Source of the DNA: Acetobacteraceae bacterium
GTDB lineage: Bacteria > Pseudomonadota > Alphaproteobacteria > Acetobacterales > Acetobacteraceae
Length of the DNA stretch: 64,000 bases
Assembly: GCA_947371015.1 (NCBI GenBank)
Contig: CANBNK010000002.1
Span: forward strand, 1 to 64,000
Direction: 5' to 3'
Part shown: piece by piece, positions 18,325 to 27,436 of the stretch
Layout: each line of letters starts with the position of its first letter
Numbering within the stretch: position 1 is the stretch's first letter
The notes under the pieces: generated by a model
What the model saw: only the letters and a program-made list of their open reading frames with translations
Database searches by the model: none
What the model was told of the DNA's origin: nothing
Position numbers and translations under genes: made by a program

Positions 18325-18472
18325 CAGGCTGCGGAAATTCGATTTTCGGCACCGGACGCCGCAACATTGATTCGCGGCGCCGACGCGGAGCGACAGGAAG
18401 TTTCAGGCAAAGGCCCGGACGGATTCCATTGCGACCTTTGTTGCCCTTCCGTGGCATAATTTCGGCAGCCTG
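18325..18472. mobile_element. 148-bp MITE-like element with 15-bp inverted ends and CTAA target duplication
   Basis: The left end CAGGCTGCGGAAATT (18325-18339) and the right end, read inward on the minus strand, CAGGCTGCCGAAATT (18472-18458), match at 14 of 15 bases. The element is flanked by the direct repeats CTAA at 18321-18324 and 18473-18476. It contains no reading frame. The ends resemble the CAGGCTGC-GAAA type seen in IS1182-like elements (from memory, unverified), so it may be a non-autonomous derivative or an internal-deletion remnant. The right CTAA contains the stop codon (TAG on the minus strand) of the LLM oxidoreductase gene. Confidence 0.7.
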
Positions 18473-19405
18473 CTAAAGCCGCCCGCGCACACTCGCCAAC
18501 ATCTCCAGCTGCTTCTCCGGCGCACCGCAGAAGCGCAGCATCAGGTGGCTGGCGCCGGCGTTGATGAAGCCGCGCAGGAACGCCACCGCGCCATCCAGCC
18601 CGCCGCCATAGCAGGGGCCGAGTTTGGAGGAGATATCCGCGCGGTCACCGTAGTAGCTGCGCAGGAAGTCGTGCACGCGCTGGGTCGCCACCGCGGCGTC
18701 ATCATCAATGGAGATGGTCAGGTAGGCCGCGCCGGTGATGGCGGCGGGGTCGCGCCCATGGTCCCGCGCCGCCTGCTGGAAGTCCGGCCATTTCCGCGCA
18801 AAGCCGGCGGCGTCCAGCGAGGATGGAAACCAACCGTCCAGCTCCTGGGAAACGCGCCGCAGCGTGGCCGGCACCGTGCCGCCGATCCACACCGGCGGGC
18901 CGCCCTTCCGGTGCGGCATCGGGCCGACCTGCTGGCCCTTGAGCGCCCACAGCCCGTCCCAATCCACCCGCTCGCCGGTCCACAGCGCCCGGCACAGCCG
19001 GATCGCCTGCATCATCCGGGTGCCGCGCGCCTCGAACGGCACGCCGCAGGCGGTGAACTCGTCACGGATGGCCGGCGCGTCGGTGGCGGCGCCGATGCCG
19101 AGGATCATCCGCCCCTCGCTGATCTGGTCCAGCGTGGCCAACTGATGCGCCAGCACCACGGGGTTGCGCAGCGCCGGCAGCAGCACGGCGGTGCCGATCT
19201 CCACCCGCCTGGTGCGTGCCGCCACGGCGGCCAGCAGGGTCAGCGGTTCATGCCGCGGCCGGGCGGTGATGCTGTCACCGACCCAGATGCTGTCATAGCC
19301 CAGCGCCTCCGCCTGCTCGGCCAGGGCCAGCATCGGCGCGACCTCGGGGCGGCCGAGCACGATCTGCTCACGCGTCGGCAGCAGGTAGCCGATTTTCACG
19401 TTCAT
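18473..19405 (-). CDS. LLM class flavin-dependent oxidoreductase
   Basis: A 310-residue luciferase-like monooxygenase homologue, probably using F420 or FMN in a TIM barrel. It begins MNVKIGYLLPTREQIVLGRP, with LLAAVAARTRRVEIGTAVLL and ISEGRMILGIGAATD in the expected places. The ATG of MNVKIG is chosen because the family starts here. A second ATG six codons upstream would overlap the gamma-glutamyltransferase stop. The two genes are 7 bases apart and likely cotranscribed. A MITE-like element sits directly after the stop codon. Substrate unknown. Confidence 0.87.
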   Translation of the reverse strand: MNVKIGYLLPTREQIVLGRPEVAPMLALAEQAEALGYDSIWVGDSITARPRHEPLTLLAAVAARTRRVEIGTAVLLPALRNPVVLAHQLATLDQISEGRMILGIGAATDAPAIRDEFTACGVPFEARGTRMMQAIRLCRALWTGERVDWDGLWALKGQQVGPMPHRKGGPPVWIGGTVPATLRRVSQELDGWFPSSLDAAGFARKWPDFQQAARDHGRDPAAITGAAYLTISIDDDAAVATQRVHDFLRSYYGDRADISSKLGPCYGGGLDGAVAFLRGFINAGASHLMLRFCGAPEKQLEMLASVRGRL

Positions 19406-19412
19406 GCCGGGT

Positions 19413-21113
19413 TCAGCCAGCAATCGCGTAGGCGGGGCGGCGCGGATCGGCGCCGGCGGCCAGCAGGCCCTTTGCCGGGTCGCTCATCACCACTTCGACG
19501 GTGCCGGCCAGCCAGGTCTGAGCCGGCCAGTCGCTGATGCCGTGGCCCTTGGCGGCCAGCGCATCCCGCGTTGCCTGCGGAATGGCACCTTCCACCGCCA
19601 ACCGGCCGGGGAAGTACTCGAACGGCGCGAAGGAGCTGGGGAAGGAGTAGCTGGCCACGCGCGGCGCCTCGATGGCTTCCTGCACCTCCATGCCGAACTG
19701 CAGGATGTTCAGCACCACCTGCACCATGGCCTGGATCTGCACGTCGCCGCCGGGGGTGCCGAAGGGCATGACGCCGCCGCCCTTGGTCACGATCATCGCC
19801 GGGTTCGGCGTCAGCCGCGGCCGCTTGCCGGGCGCCACGCCGCAGGGGTGCAACGGGTCCGGACGAGACTGCGAACCGCGGTTGGACGGGATGATGCCGA
19901 GGCCAGGGATGACAGGGGACGCCCAGGACCCATCGGACGGCGTGGCGCTGAAGGCATTGCCCCAGCGGTCCACCACCGCGCAGTAGCTGGTATCCGCCTC
20001 CACCAGCGGCTGGTCGGCGCGGGTGGCGCCCGGCAGTTGCGGCGTGGCGTTGAGGATCGGCCCCGGCATTTCCGGCATGGCGCGGTCGGGGTGAATCTGC
20101 GCCAGCCGGGCGCCCAGGTGGCTGTCGGAAAGCAGCCGGTCCAGCGGCACCTCCACGAAGCGTGGGTCGCCGAAGTGGTATTCGCGGTCGGCCATGGCGG
20201 CCTTCACGCATTCGGTGAACAGATGCAGGTATTCGGCGCTGTTGTGCGCCATGTTGGCGATGCCGCCCTTTTCCAGCAGCAGCATCAATTCCAGCAGCGC
20301 CGGCCCCTGGCACCAGGGACCGCAGGTGATCACCTGATGGCCGCGCCAGTCACGCACCACGGCAGGCTCGATCCGACTCCGAAAACTGGACAGGTCGGCC
20401 ATGGTCAGGTAGCCGCCCTCGCGCTTCATGAAGGCGTCGATCTCGCGGGCGATGTCGCCCTTGTAGAAGGCGGCATGCGCGGCTGCCAGGCCGGCGGCGC
20501 GGCCCTGGCCCGCGACCTTCTTCTCCTCATCGGCCATGTATTGCAGCGTGCACGCCAGGTCGGATTGCACGAAGCGTTCCCCCACCTGCGGCAGCCGGCC
20601 GCCGGGGTAGAAGATCGGCATGCTGGTCGGGAAGCGCTCGTACTCGGCGCGGTGTTCCCGCAGATTGTCGTGCAGCAGCGGGTACACCGCATAACCGTCC
20701 CGGGCATGGCGGATGGCGTATTGCGCGACATCGCCGAAGCTCATGGTGCCGTGACGTTCCAGGGCGGTGATCCAGGCATCAGGGGCCGCCGGCACCACGG
20801 TGCGCAGCACGCCGGCCGGAATCTTCCCGCCGTGTTCGCGCATGAACAGGTCGGCGGGGATGCTCGCCGGCCAGTGGCCCAGCCCGGCGATGGTCTCCAC
20901 CGTGCCATCAGCCAGCCGGATGATGATCGGCGCCACGCCGGCCACGTTGACCAGGTCGGGCAGCAGCACGCCCAGCGCCATGCCGGCGGCGCAGCCGGCA
21001 TCCACCGCGTTGCCGCCGGCCTCCAGCACCGCGAAGCCGGCCGCGGAGGCCAGGTAATGCCCGGCGGAAACCGCGTGGCGGGCGCCGTACAAGGTGGGTC
21101 GCGTGGCGTACAT
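19413..21113 (-). CDS. Gamma-glutamyltransferase family protein
   Basis: A 566-residue Ntn-hydrolase of the gamma-glutamyltransferase/cephalosporin-acylase family. It has the N-terminal EAGGNAVDAGCAAGMALGVL segment, and self-cleavage and catalysis are expected at Thr375 in EADTSYCAVVD. The small-subunit signature FGTPGGDVQIQAMVQVVLNI and the closing NILQFGMEVQEAIEAPR are present. No signal peptide is visible, unlike periplasmic Ggt, so the enzyme is probably cytoplasmic and may act on other gamma-glutamyl or acyl amides. The ATG of MYATRPTLYGARHAVS is chosen by family start. Confidence 0.9.
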   Translation of the reverse strand: MYATRPTLYGARHAVSAGHYLASAAGFAVLEAGGNAVDAGCAAGMALGVLLPDLVNVAGVAPIIIRLADGTVETIAGLGHWPASIPADLFMREHGGKIPAGVLRTVVPAAPDAWITALERHGTMSFGDVAQYAIRHARDGYAVYPLLHDNLREHRAEYERFPTSMPIFYPGGRLPQVGERFVQSDLACTLQYMADEEKKVAGQGRAAGLAAAHAAFYKGDIAREIDAFMKREGGYLTMADLSSFRSRIEPAVVRDWRGHQVITCGPWCQGPALLELMLLLEKGGIANMAHNSAEYLHLFTECVKAAMADREYHFGDPRFVEVPLDRLLSDSHLGARLAQIHPDRAMPEMPGPILNATPQLPGATRADQPLVEADTSYCAVVDRWGNAFSATPSDGSWASPVIPGLGIIPSNRGSQSRPDPLHPCGVAPGKRPRLTPNPAMIVTKGGGVMPFGTPGGDVQIQAMVQVVLNILQFGMEVQEAIEAPRVASYSFPSSFAPFEYFPGRLAVEGAIPQATRDALAAKGHGISDWPAQTWLAGTVEVVMSDPAKGLLAAGADPRRPAYAIAG

Positions 21114-21217
21114 GGCTGGACCTGTGCGTGTTTTGCGGCCCAGGGTTGGCCTGGGCCAACCCGCTGTCAATAATTGCGGTTTGGCCCCCGCAAAGACGCT
21201 GTCAAGGAAACGCCACC

Positions 21218-22003
21218 ATGCCCGACCCGGTCCTGCTCGCCATCGACGCCCGCGGCATCGCCTCCGCCACGCTGAACCGGCCGGAGGTCGGCAATGCCTA
21301 TAACGAGGCCCTGCTGCTGGGCCTGATCGGCGGGCTGGAGGCGCTGGCGAAGGACAAGTCGGTCCGCGCCCTGGTGGTCCGCGGGGCTGGCAAGCACTTT
21401 GCCGCCGGCGCCGATATCAACTGGCTGGCCGAGGTCTCCGGCTACGGGCCTGAGCGGGCCTATGAATGCAGCTACGCCACCACCCTGGCGATGACCCGGC
21501 TGAACGAGTTCCACCGCCCGACCTTCGCGGTGATCCAGGGCGCCTGCTTCGGCGGCGGCTTCGGCATTGCCTGCTGCGTGGACGTGGCGCTGGCCACGCC
21601 GGCGGCGCTGTTCGGCATCACCGAGGTCCGGGTCGGCGTCGCCGCCACGCCGATCTCGACCCACATGGTCAACGCCATCGGCCTGCGGCAGACCCGGCGC
21701 TACGCGCTGACCGGCGAACGCTTCGGCCCCGAGGAGGCGCTGCGCATGGGCCTGGTGCATGAGGTGGTGGCCGCCGATGCCATGGAGGGCCGACTCGCGC
21801 ACATATTGGATGAGACGCTCAAATCCTCCCCCGCCGCGGTGGCGCTGACCAAGCACAGCTTCCTTTCCGCGAACGGACTGACCCTGGATGAGCGGCAGAT
21901 GCAGATGCTGTCGCACGAAGGCTGGACCATCCGCGCCACCGCGGAAGCGCAGGAAGGATTGGCCGCTTTCCGGGCCAAGCGGGCGCCGGCCTGGTACCGA
22001 TAA
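21218..22003 (+). CDS. Enoyl-CoA hydratase/isomerase family protein
   Basis: A 261-residue crotonase-fold protein. The oxyanion-hole segments are HFAAGADINWLAE and QGACFGGGFGIACCVDVA, and LTGERFGPEEALRMGLV is characteristic of the fold. Catalytic acids cannot be assigned with certainty: the position of the second Glu of enoyl-CoA hydratases reads EVRVGVAATP. It may be a hydratase, an isomerase or a methylglutaconyl-CoA hydratase type. AAGGAAA precedes the ATG. It diverges from the gamma-glutamyltransferase gene. Confidence 0.88.
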   Translation: MPDPVLLAIDARGIASATLNRPEVGNAYNEALLLGLIGGLEALAKDKSVRALVVRGAGKHFAAGADINWLAEVSGYGPERAYECSYATTLAMTRLNEFHRPTFAVIQGACFGGGFGIACCVDVALATPAALFGITEVRVGVAATPISTHMVNAIGLRQTRRYALTGERFGPEEALRMGLVHEVVAADAMEGRLAHILDETLKSSPAAVALTKHSFLSANGLTLDERQMQMLSHEGWTIRATAEAQEGLAAFRAKRAPAWYR

Positions 22004-22022
22004 GTCGGCAGGTCATCCGGGC

Positions 22023-22044
22023 CTGTCATTTAAGCTTCATAAAT
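22023..22044 (+). promoter_or_regulatory. Pho box upstream of pstS
   Basis: CTGTCATTTAA (22023-22033) is followed in the next 11 bases by GCTTCATAAAT, giving two PhoB half-sites of the consensus CTGTCAT at the correct 11-base spacing. It lies 63 bases before the pstS start. PhoB is encoded at the end of the same gene group, implying the usual self-activation under phosphate limitation. Confidence 0.75.
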
Positions 22045-22106
22045 TCGCAACAGGATAGTCGCTTTGTCCGCCTAGAAGCCCGGCACGCCTTTCGCGGAGA
22101 TAAATC

Positions 22107-23147
22107 ATGAACCGTCGGTCCTTCCTGCTCGCCACCAGCGGCCTCGCCCTTGCCCCCCAGCTCGCGAGCGCCCAGGCCGCCCAGATCACCGGCGCCGGCG
22201 CCACCTTCCCCAACCCGGTCTATCAGAAGTGGGCCGAGGCCGGGAAAGCCGCCACCAGCATCACCGTCAACTACCAGTCGGTCGGCTCGGGCGCCGGCAT
22301 CAACCAGATCCGCAACCGCACGGTGGATTTCGGCGCCACCGACGCCCCGCTGACGGTGGCCCAGCTGACCGAAGCCAACCTGCTGCAGTTCCCGTCCGTC
22401 ATGGGCAGCCTGGTGCCGATCGTGAACATCCCGGGCATCGAGAACGAGCAGATGAAGCTGACCGGCGAGGTCATCGCCGACATCTATCTCGGAAAAATCA
22501 CCAAGTGGAACGACCAGCGCATCGTGGAGATGAACGCCGGCCTGACCCTGCCGAACCTGGCCATCGCGCCGGCCTATCGCGCCGACGGCTCGGGCACGAC
22601 CTTCGTGTGGGTGTCCTACCTGGCAGCGGTTTCCCCGGAATGGAAGGAAAAGGTCGGCGTCGGCACCTCGGTGCGCTTCCCGGCCGGCACCGGCGCCCGC
22701 GGCAATGAAGGCGTGGCCGGCACGGTCAAGAACATCCGTGGTGCCATCGGCTATGTCGAGAACGCCTATGCAATCACCAACAAGCTGGTCACCACCCAGC
22801 TGCGCAACAAGGCCGGCCTCTTCGTGAAGCCGACCCAGGAGGCCTTCATCGCCGCGGCGAGCAACGCCGACTGGTCCACTCCCGGCATGGCCGCCAGCCT
22901 GATCGACCAGCATGGCGCGACCTCGTGGCCGATCGTCTCGCCCACCTTCATCCTCCTGCCGAAGAACCCGACCGACGGCGGCCGCAGCCTGAACGTCATG
23001 AAGTTCTTCGACTGGGCCTTCAAGAACGGCGCGGCCCTGGCCCAGGAACTGGAGTACATCCCGCTACCGCCGGCGGTGCAGGCCGCCATCCGCGCCGCCT
23101 GGGCGGCCGAGGTGAAGGTCAACGGCCAGCCGGTCTGGACCAACTGA
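22107..23147 (+). CDS. pstS: Phosphate ABC transporter substrate-binding protein PstS
   Basis: Periplasmic high-affinity phosphate receptor feeding PstCAB. The 346-residue protein starts with a twin-arginine-like signal (MNRRSFLLATSGLALAPQLA) cut near ASAQA. Phosphate-contacting segments are GAGATFPNPVYQKW, YQSVGSGAGINQI, DFGATDAPL and RADGSGTTFVW. No lipobox is present, so it should be soluble. It heads pstSCAB-phoU-phoB, and a hairpin after it probably keeps its transcript more abundant than the rest. Confidence 0.97.
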   Translation: MNRRSFLLATSGLALAPQLASAQAAQITGAGATFPNPVYQKWAEAGKAATSITVNYQSVGSGAGINQIRNRTVDFGATDAPLTVAQLTEANLLQFPSVMGSLVPIVNIPGIENEQMKLTGEVIADIYLGKITKWNDQRIVEMNAGLTLPNLAIAPAYRADGSGTTFVWVSYLAAVSPEWKEKVGVGTSVRFPAGTGARGNEGVAGTVKNIRGAIGYVENAYAITNKLVTTQLRNKAGLFVKPTQEAFIAAASNADWSTPGMAASLIDQHGATSWPIVSPTFILLPKNPTDGGRSLNVMKFFDWAFKNGAALAQELEYIPLPPAVQAAIRAAWAAEVKVNGQPVWTN

Positions 23148-23167
23148 GCCTGACGGCCTGAGCAACA

Positions 23168-23198
23168 GCGGCGGCACGGGCATCCCCCTTGCCGCCGC
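23168..23198 (+). promoter_or_regulatory. Hairpin between pstS and pstC
   Basis: GCGGCGGCA (23168-23176) and TGCCGCCGC (23190-23198) form a 9-base GC stem with a 13-base loop. No U-run follows, so it is more likely a 3' RNA stabiliser or partial attenuator that raises receptor yield over permease, as is common after ABC receptor genes. Confidence 0.55.
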
Positions 23199-23235
23199 AC
23201 CCTGCCCCCCCTCTCCGCTACCCGGAGCGCTGACT

Positions 23236-24216
23236 TTGTCCCAGGCAGTTGCCACCCCCCTCGGTTCGCCGATGGGAGCCAAAGCCGCAACGGCGCGCCG
23301 CGCCAATATCGGCGACCCCATCTTCGAGCTGGCCTGCCGCGCGGCTGGCCTCGGCGTGCTGCTGCTGCTGGGCGGCATCATCGTGTCCTTGTTCATGGGC
23401 GGCCTGCCTGCCTTCCAGAAGTTCGGCATCGAATTCCTGTGGTCCACGGAATGGGACCCGGTGACCGAGGTGTTCGGCGCCGGCGTATCCATCTACGGCA
23501 CCGTCATCACCGCCGTGCTGGCCATTCTGCTGGCCGTACCGGTGGCGTTCGGCATCGCCTTCACGCTGACCGAACTGGCTCCCAACTGGCTGCGCCGCCC
23601 GGTCGGCACCGCGGTTGAGCTGCTGGCCGCCGTGCCCAGCATCATCTACGGCATGTGGGGCTTCTTCCTCATCGCGCCGCTGATGTCGCAATATGTGCAG
23701 CCGACGCTGATCGACAGCCTGGGGGAGGTTCCCGGCATCGGGTTCCTGTTCCAGGGCCCGCCCTTCGGCACGGGCATCTTCACCGCCGCGCTGATCCTGG
23801 CGATCATGATCCTGCCCTTCATCGCCGCCACCATGCGCGACGTGTTCGAGCAGGTGCCCCCGGTGTTCAAGGAAAGCGCCTACGGCCTGGGTTGCACCAC
23901 CTGGGAAGTGATGAAGGGCGTGGTGCTGCCCTATACCCGCGTCTCGGTCGCCGGCGGGATCATGCTCGGCCTCGGCCGCGCGCTGGGGGAGACCATGGCG
24001 GTCACCTTCGTCATCGGCAACGCCAACCGCATCACCACCACGCTGTTCGGCCCGGGCAACACAATCGCTTCCGTGGTGGCACTGGAGTTCGGCGAGAGCG
24101 AGGCCGGCAGCCTGAAGCTTTCCGCGCTGCTCGCGCTGGGCTTCATCCTGTTCGTCATCTCGTTCATCGTGCTGGCGGCGTCCCGCTACCTGCTGCGTTC
24201 GCGGCTGAAGGGCTGA
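23236..24216 (+). CDS. pstC: Phosphate ABC transporter permease PstC
   Basis: Inner-membrane permease subunit that forms the phosphate channel with PstA. The 326-residue protein has about six transmembrane segments, with the permease (EAA-like) loop at [20 protein letters not shown] and [20 protein letters not shown]. Translation seems to start at TTG 23236, preceded by GGAG at the right distance. The next ATG (23272) lies 12 codons in and has no clear site. Confidence 0.95.
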   Translation: MSQAVATPLGSPMGAKAATARRANIGDPIFELACRAAGLGVLLLLGGIIVSLFMGGLPAFQKFGIEFLWSTEWDPVTEVFGAGVSIYGTVITAVLAILLAVPVAFGIAFTLTELAPNWLRRPVGTAVELLAAVPSIIYGMWGFFLIAPLMSQYVQPTLIDSLGEVPGIGFLFQGPPFGTGIFTAALILAIMILPFIAATMRDVFEQVPPVFKESAYGLGCTTWEVMKGVVLPYTRVSVAGGIMLGLGRALGETMAVTFVIGNANRITTTLFGPGNTIASVVALEFGESEAGSLKLSALLALGFILFVISFIVLAASRYLLRSRLKG

Positions 24217-24221
24217 CCCCG

Positions 24222-25109
24222 ATGAGCGCCACCATCCACCCCTCGCTCGCGCCGGCCAAGGACGTGGCCGTCGCCGCGCGGCTCGGCCGCAGCCGCAGCC
24301 GCAGCGACGTCATCGCGCGCACGCTCTCGCTGCTCGCCACCGCCATCGGCCTGGTGTTCCTCATCTCCATCCTGGTGACGCTGTTCTTCAAGGGCTTCAA
24401 CGCGATGAACCTCTCGGTGTTCACCGAGGTCACGCGCCCGCCCGGCTCCAATGGTGGCCTGCTGAACGCCATCGTCGGCAGCGTCATCCAGGTGGCACTT
24501 GGCACCGCCATCGGCACGCCGATCGGCATGCTGGTCGGCACCTACCTGGCGGAATACGCCCGCGGCTCGAAGTTCGGCGGCGTGGTCCGGTTCGTGTCGG
24601 ACATCCTGCTCTCGGCGCCCTCCATCCTGATCGGCCTGTTCGTCTATTCGCTGCTGGTGCTGCCCTTCGGCGGCTTCTCCGGCTGGGCGGGCGTCGCCGC
24701 GCTGGCCATCATCATCATCCCCATCGTGGTCCGCACCACCGAGGACATGCTGAGCCTGATCCCGAACACGCTGCGCGAAGCGGTGATCGGGCTGGGTTCG
24801 CCGAAGTGGAAGATGATCGTGCTGGTGTGCTGGCGCTCGGCGATCTCGGGCATCATCACCGGCGTGCTGCTGGGCATTGCCCGCATCGCCGGCGAGACCG
24901 CGCCGCTGCTGTTCACCAGCCTGGGCAACAACGCCTGGTCCACCGACCTGACGCAGCCGATGCCCAGCCTGCCGATCACCATCTATTCCTATGCCGGCTC
25001 GCCCTTCCAGGACTGGATTGAGCTGGCCTGGGCCGGTGCCCTGGTCATCACCCTGGCGGTTCTGGGTCTCAATATCGCGGCCCGTAGTCTTTTCAGCGGC
25101 AAGAAGTGA
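24222..25109 (+). CDS. pstA: Phosphate ABC transporter permease PstA
   Basis: Second phosphate permease subunit, 295 residues with about six transmembrane helices. The cytoplasmic coupling loop reads [20 protein letters not shown], and [20 protein letters not shown] is the PstA signature. The ATG lies five bases after the pstC stop. An Arg/Ser-rich stretch ([14 protein letters not shown]) precedes the first helix. Confidence 0.96.
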   Translation: MSATIHPSLAPAKDVAVAARLGRSRSRSDVIARTLSLLATAIGLVFLISILVTLFFKGFNAMNLSVFTEVTRPPGSNGGLLNAIVGSVIQVALGTAIGTPIGMLVGTYLAEYARGSKFGGVVRFVSDILLSAPSILIGLFVYSLLVLPFGGFSGWAGVAALAIIIIPIVVRTTEDMLSLIPNTLREAVIGLGSPKWKMIVLVCWRSAISGIITGVLLGIARIAGETAPLLFTSLGNNAWSTDLTQPMPSLPITIYSYAGSPFQDWIELAWAGALVITLAVLGLNIAARSLFSGKK

Positions 25110-25116
25110 GGCGGAG

Positions 25117-25953
25117 ATGAGCGGGACCATGACCGAACAGACGGGCCAGAACGCCAGCTTCGGCGGCATGGCGGCACGTTCCAGTGCCGAGCTGAACCAG
25201 ACAGCGCGGATCAGCATCCGCAACCTGGATTTCTACTACGGCACCAACAAGGCGCTGAAGGCGATCAACATCGACTACCCGGAGAAGCAGGTGACCGGCA
25301 TGATCGGTCCCTCCGGCTGCGGCAAATCGACACTTCTGCGCGTGCTGAATCGCATGTTCAGCCTCTACCCCGGCCAGCGCGCCACGGGTGAGGTGATGAT
25401 GGACGGCACGAACATCATCGGCGCCGACGTCGATATGAACGAACTGCGCTCCAAGGTCGGCATGGTGTTTCAGAAGCCGACGCCGTTCCCGATGACGATC
25501 TACGAAAACATCGCCTTCGGCATCCGCCTGCATGAAAAGCTCAGCCGTTCGCAGATGGATGAGCGGATCGAGTGGGCGCTGACCCGCGCCGCGATCTGGG
25601 GTGAGGTCAAGGACCGGCTGAACAGCTCCGCCATGGGGCTGTCCGGTGGCCAGCAGCAGCGCCTCTGCATCGCCCGCACCATCGCGGTGAGGCCGGAGGT
25701 GATCCTGTTCGACGAACCAACCTCGGCGCTCGACCCGATCTCGACCTTGAAGATCGAGGAGTTGATCGACGAGTTGAAGCGCGACTTCACCATCGCCATC
25801 GTTACCCACAACATGCAGCAGGCGGCCCGTTGCGCCGACCAGGTGGCGTTCTTCTACCTGGGGGAGCTGATCGAGGTGGCGCCCGCCGCACAGTTGTTCA
25901 CCGCGCCCAAGCAGCAGAAGACCCAGGAATACATCACGGGGAGGTTCGGCTGA
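25117..25953 (+). CDS. pstB: Phosphate ABC transporter ATP-binding protein PstB
   Basis: ATPase that drives phosphate import. The 278-residue protein has Walker [11 protein letters not shown]-loop [20 protein letters not shown], signature [14 protein letters not shown], Walker [15 protein letters not shown] and switch His in [11 protein letters not shown]. The N-terminus is about 30 residues longer than usual. The ATG at 25117 (after GAGGCGGAG) or one four codons on (25129) are both possible. The stop overlaps the phoU start (TGATG). Confidence 0.96.
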   Translation: MSGTMTEQTGQNASFGGMAARSSAELNQTARISIRNLDFYYGTNKALKAINIDYPEKQVTGMIGPSGCGKSTLLRVLNRMFSLYPGQRATGEVMMDGTNIIGADVDMNELRSKVGMVFQKPTPFPMTIYENIAFGIRLHEKLSRSQMDERIEWALTRAAIWGEVKDRLNSSAMGLSGGQQQRLCIARTIAVRPEVILFDEPTSALDPISTLKIEELIDELKRDFTIAIVTHNMQQAARCADQVAFFYLGELIEVAPAAQLFTAPKQQKTQEYITGRFG

Positions 25954-26675
25954 TGGGCGAAGAGGCGCAGGAGCATACCGTGAAGAGCTATGCCGAAGAA
26001 CTGAAGCGCCTGAGCGGCATGATCATCCGCATGGGTGGCCTGGCCGAACGCGCGGTGGCAGACGCCACCCACGCCCTGGTCGAGCGCGATTCCGACCTGG
26101 CGGCCGACGTGGTCCAGCGCGATGTCGAGATCGACAAGCTTGAGCGGGAAATCGAGAGCTTCACCATCCGCCTGCTGGCGCTGCGCCAGCCGATGGGCAG
26201 CGACCTGCGGATGATCGTCGCCTCCATGCGCATCAGCCACGACCTGGAACGCATCGGCGACTACGCCCGCAACGCCGCCAAGCGCGCCATCGTCATTGCC
26301 GAGCAGCCGCAGATCGGCAGCCTCAACGGCTTTCAGCGCATGGCACGGCTGGTGCAGGAAAACCTGAAGAACGCCATCGACGCGCTGGTCACCGCCGATG
26401 TCGCCAAGGCCGATGAGGTCTGGGCCGCGGATGAGCCGGTGGACGAGATCTACAACGGCATCTTCCGCGAGATGCTGACCCACATGATGGAAGACCCGCG
26501 CAACATCACCGCGGCGACCCACCTTCTGTTCATCGCCAAGAACCTGGAACGCATCGGCGACCACGCGACCAACATCGCCGAGACCGTTCACTTCGCCGTT
26601 CGTGGCGACACCCTTACCGAGGAAAGGCCGAAAGCCGATGCTTCAGCCTATGCTGTCGTCCGCCCGCACGACTGA
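25953..26675 (+). CDS. phoU: Phosphate signalling protein PhoU
   Basis: Cytoplasmic negative regulator connecting the Pst transporter state to the Pho two-component system. The 240 residues form two three-helix repeats, with metal-binding motifs seen as RDVEIDKLEREIE and DEPVDEIYNGIFREM, and the paired HDLERIGDYARNAAKRA and KNLERIGDHATNIAETV. The stop of pstB overlaps its start and phoB begins inside its 3' end. Confidence 0.96.
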   Translation: MGEEAQEHTVKSYAEELKRLSGMIIRMGGLAERAVADATHALVERDSDLAADVVQRDVEIDKLEREIESFTIRLLALRQPMGSDLRMIVASMRISHDLERIGDYARNAAKRAIVIAEQPQIGSLNGFQRMARLVQENLKNAIDALVTADVAKADEVWAADEPVDEIYNGIFREMLTHMMEDPRNITAATHLLFIAKNLERIGDHATNIAETVHFAVRGDTLTEERPKADASAYAVVRPHD

Positions 26676-27375
26676 ATTGGGCGCCCGCCCCACCGTACTG
26701 GTGGTGGAGGACGAGGCCCCGCTGCTCACGCTGCTGCGCTACAACCTGGAACGCCAGGGCTTCCGTGTGGATGAAGCCGCCGACGGACAGGAAGCGCTGC
26801 TGCGCGTGGCCGAGGCACGGCCTGACCTGGTCTTGCTGGACTGGATGCTGCCCAGCCTGTCCGGGATCGAGGTCTGCCGCCAGCTGCGTCGCCGCCCGGC
26901 CACGCGGGACCTGCCGATCATCATGGTGACCGCCCGTACCGAGGACCAGGACGCCGTGCGCGCCCTGGACCTGGGTGCCGACGACTACATCACCAAGCCC
27001 TTCGTCATGGAAGCGCTGATGGCGCGGATCCGCGCGCTGCTGCGCCGCTCCGGCAGCATCGCCAGCAAGGGCACGCTGGCCTATCGCGACCTGGTGATGG
27101 ACCAGGACGCACATCGCGTCTCGCGCAATACCCGCGCGCTGCACCTCGGCCCCACCGAATACCGGCTGCTGGAGTTCTTCCTGCAGCATCCCGGCCGGGT
27201 GTTCACGCGCGAACAGCTGCTGGACGGCGTCTGGGGCCGCGACATCCATGTCGAGCCGCGAACCGTGGACGTGCATATCCGCCGGCTGCGCAAGGCAGTG
27301 AACGGCCCTGGTGAGGAAGACCTGATCCGCACCGTGCGTTCGGCCGGCTACGCGCTGGACGCGGAAGCCACCTGA
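26638..27375 (+). CDS. phoB: Phosphate regulon response regulator PhoB
   Basis: OmpR-type response regulator that binds Pho boxes. The 245-residue protein has a receiver domain with phospho-acceptor Asp68 in LVLLDWMLPSLSG, the conserved Thr in IIMVTARTED and Lys in DDYITKPF. The C-terminal winged helix ends EPRTVDVHIRRLRKAV with the closing TVRSAGYAL. The start at 26638 follows GGAAAGG and overlaps phoU by 38 bases. A Pho box lies upstream of pstS. Confidence 0.95.
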   Translation: MLQPMLSSARTTELGARPTVLVVEDEAPLLTLLRYNLERQGFRVDEAADGQEALLRVAEARPDLVLLDWMLPSLSGIEVCRQLRRRPATRDLPIIMVTARTEDQDAVRALDLGADDYITKPFVMEALMARIRALLRRSGSIASKGTLAYRDLVMDQDAHRVSRNTRALHLGPTEYRLLEFFLQHPGRVFTREQLLDGVWGRDIHVEPRTVDVHIRRLRKAVNGPGEEDLIRTVRSAGYALDAEAT

Positions 27376-27436
27376 ACCGCTTGCGGCCAGCCGCTGCCGT
27401 ATGCCAAGCAGGCAGCAGCGGCGGTAGGCAGCAAAC

